Source: an uncultured bacterium | Lineage (GTDB): Bacteria > Bacteroidota > Bacteroidia > Bacteroidales > Bacteroidaceae | DNA: 17,852 bases | Assembly (NCBI GenBank): GCA_905215345.1 | Contig: CAJMPR010000037.1 | Coordinates: forward strand, 1 to 17,852 | Direction: 5' to 3' | Shown: one piece after another, positions 16,484 to 17,852 of the stretch | How positions within the stretch are numbered: the stretch's first letter is position 1 | Layout: every line of letters starts with the position of its first letter | Program-made: the position numbers and the translations under genes | Notes under the pieces: generated by a model | The model's input: the letters and a program-made list of their open reading frames with translations, nothing else | What the model was told of the DNA's origin: nothing | Databases searched by the model: none

Positions 16484-17581
16484 TTATTTAGTTTCTTCCC
16501 ACTCCTTCTCTAACTTGCCATCAATATCATACTGTTTCCAGCGTCCTATTTTTCTACCGTTACGATACTCTCCTACTTCACGCACCCGGTCATTCTTGAC
16601 ATAACGAGATTCAAAAGGCCCTGTCTGTCTACCATTTATATAATTAGATATTTCCCAATAATCATAACGGTTAGTCACTACCAAACGGCGTTCTTTACCA
16701 TTAAGACGATCAAATTGGTATGTTGCTTCATAAATAAGTTCCCCATTTTCAGGATTATATTCACGGAAAAGTCCGTCTTTACGATCAGCCTTCATATAGA
16801 ATTCCCTTTTACGGGCACCCGTATTAGAATCATAAGACACGTGCAGACCTTCTTCTCTTCCGTTGGCATAAGTTTCTATGACCAACGTATCACCGCTTTC
16901 GGCTATTTCAATCCAACGACCATCTTTCTGTCCATTCTTATAATGCCCTAAAACATGTGGAAGTCCAAAAGTAAAAATAGACGAATATTCTCCATCTTTC
17001 TGACCGTATTCATTATAATATTCTGTTTCATGAAGTTCGTATGTACCTTTTAAAAAGGTAAATTGTTTACCCACTTGCTTACCATCCTTGTAAGTATGAT
17101 CCCTACGCAAAGTACCGTCAGGGTCATAAGCTAATTCTTTTCCGTCTTGTTTACCATTCCGATAATTTACTTCACGCTCTACTTTACCTATAGTGTAATA
17201 AGTTTTATGAGCACCGTCTAACTTGCCTTCCTTATAAGATTTTTCTTCTTTTATCCGCCCTTCGCTGTTATATATCTTAAACACACCATGCTTCCGACCA
17301 TCTTTGTAGGTACCATTACATTTCAACTTGTTATACTCATACTCTTCGTACTTACCATTATAAAAACCATCTTTAAACTCTGCCTGGATGTAGGCGGAAT
17401 GATAACCATCAATAATACGACGTTCACCACTCAACGGAGTTTCAGACTTCAAATCACGATATAAAAACCGTCCGTCACCCACATTTATTACCGATACTTG
17501 TTCAATAGGATACTCTTTTTGTGCCTGCATAATAGCAGGTAACAAAAGCAGAAAAGACATTATCAAAAAATATTTCTTCAT
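16484..17581 (-). CDS. Secreted MORN-repeat protein (YwqK-like family)
   Basis: A 365-residue protein with a signal peptide (about 1-20, MKKYF, Leu-rich core, AIMQA before QKEY) and no lipobox, so it is probably periplasmic or outside the cell. From residue 69 to the end it is built of about twelve repeats of the form Y-x-[DN]-G-[RK]-x-x-G-x, beginning near 69, 92, 116, 140, 164, 189, 214, 238, 262, 288, 314 and 339, a period of 23-26 residues. This is the MORN-like repeat that databases often label as a YwqK-family antitoxin. I see no toxin partner and a secreted protein is an unlikely cytoplasmic antitoxin, so that name should be treated as a family label only. It is convergent to the exporter operon, has its own terminator (16410-16474), and is AT-rich. 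The role is unknown, perhaps binding or scaffolding in the envelope. Confidence 0.85.
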   Translation of the reverse strand: MKKYFLIMSFLLLLPAIMQAQKEYPIEQVSVINVGDGRFLYRDLKSETPLSGERRIIDGYHSAYIQAEFKDGFYNGKYEEYEYNKLKCNGTYKDGRKHGVFKIYNSEGRIKEEKSYKEGKLDGAHKTYYTIGKVEREVNYRNGKQDGKELAYDPDGTLRRDHTYKDGKQVGKQFTFLKGTYELHETEYYNEYGQKDGEYSSIFTFGLPHVLGHYKNGQKDGRWIEIAESGDTLVIETYANGREEGLHVSYDSNTGARKREFYMKADRKDGLFREYNPENGELIYEATYQFDRLNGKERRLVVTNRYDYWEISNYINGRQTGPFESRYVKNDRVREVGEYRNGRKIGRWKQYDIDGKLEKEWEETK

Positions 17582-17640
17582 AACTTTATCTCATTTCTTT
17601 TTCGAAGTAAAAATAATAGTTACCTTTTAGATAAGAAAAT

Positions 17641-17676
17641 AATTCGGCTATAGAAATTTCTTTCCATAGCCGAATT
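17641..17676 (-). terminator. Intrinsic terminator of the gene at the right edge
   Basis: AATTCGGCTAT (17641-17651) pairs perfectly with ATAGCCGAATT (17666-17676) in an 11-bp stem with a 14-base loop. On the minus strand it follows the stop at 17698 by about 21 bases and runs into a T-rich stretch (ATTTTCTT). It separates that gene from the MORN-repeat gene, which therefore probably has its own promoter between 17582 and 17640; I see no clear TAnnTTTG there. Confidence 0.75.
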
Positions 17677-17697
17677 GTCTGAATGGTTGAATTTACA

Positions 17698-17852
17698 TTA
17701 TTTCGTACTCGCCAGCATTAGTGAGTTATTATCATCGTTCAGTTGGTAAACACTCGTTTCCATGTTACTGTTGTAGGCGTTGCTCTTGGAGTTCCAGCGG
17801 GCATAGTTCAAAGCCACTTCGTTATCTGTATATTCAACGTTCAGTCTGAAGT
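17698..17852 (-). CDS. C-terminus of an unidentified protein, cut by the window edge
   Basis: One minus-strand frame is open from the right edge to a TAA at 17698-17700, giving the last 50 residues of a protein; the other two frames have stops within the first few codons. The visible part begins FRLNVEYTDNEVALNYARW, is rich in Asn, Ser and Tyr with alternating polar and hydrophobic residues, and ends NSLMLASTK. That is compatible with a beta-rich secreted or surface protein. I do not recognise the family. The terminator at 17641-17676 lies at a sensible distance after the stop, which supports a real gene. Confidence 0.7.
   Translation of the reverse strand, partial: FRLNVEYTDNEVALNYARWNSKSNAYNSNMETSVYQLNDDNNSLMLASTK

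Noticed and set aside
16484..17581. MORN-repeat gene as half of a toxin-antitoxin pair
   Set aside because: The protein has a signal peptide and the flanking genes show no toxin; the label would be inherited only from family naming.
1..17852. tRNA, rRNA, CRISPR arrays, insertion sequences or phage attachment sites
   Set aside because: Reading both strands showed no cloverleaf, regular repeat-spacer arrays, transposase genes or flanking terminal repeats.

Overview
The window looks like chromosomal DNA from a Bacteroides-type gut bacterium. The evidence is moderate GC content, promoters of the Bacteroidetes form (TTTG, about 19 bases, TAnnTTTG) instead of -35/-10 boxes, few strong Shine-Dalgarno sequences, and protein sequences (MutS, FtsX-type permeases of about 780 residues, TolC/HlyD pair, MORN-repeat protein) that read like Bacteroides family members. 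Species cannot be fixed from the sequence alone.

Layout. (1) 1-2743: mutS on the minus strand, with a terminator hairpin at the left edge and a promoter -7 box just upstream. (2) 2744-3030: an intergenic stretch with a stand-alone plus-strand transcription unit of about 63 nt (consensus promoter, short body, intrinsic terminator), read as a small RNA gene. (3) 3031-5366: a minus-strand two-gene operon with an ATGA overlap, encoding an NtrC-type sigma-54 response regulator followed by a short membrane histidine kinase without a visible sensor domain. (4) 5367-5592: a divergent control region with a minus-strand housekeeping promoter, two tandem TGTG/CACA dyads 21 bases apart, and a plausible -24/-12 (sigma-54) promoter facing the next operon. 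(5) 5593-16349: a plus-strand export operon: TolC-like outer-membrane channel, HlyD/MacA-like periplasmic adaptor, three different full-length MacB/FtsX-type permeases, and one MacB/LolD-type ATPase. (6) 16484-17581: a minus-strand secreted protein built of about twelve MORN-like repeats, bounded by hairpins. (7) 17698-17852: the C-terminus of an unidentified minus-strand gene that continues beyond the window.

How it fits together. The likely model is that the kinase and regulator sense a membrane or envelope cue. The regulator would bind the dyads in the divergent region and, with sigma-54, switch on the tripartite exporter. One ATPase gene must energise permeases from three genes, so different permease pairs may share ATPase, adaptor and channel. 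The substrate cannot be told from sequence. The most interesting items are the small RNA unit, the sigma-54 control region with its GAFTDA-variant activator, the sensor-less kinase, and the three-permease/one-ATPase arrangement.
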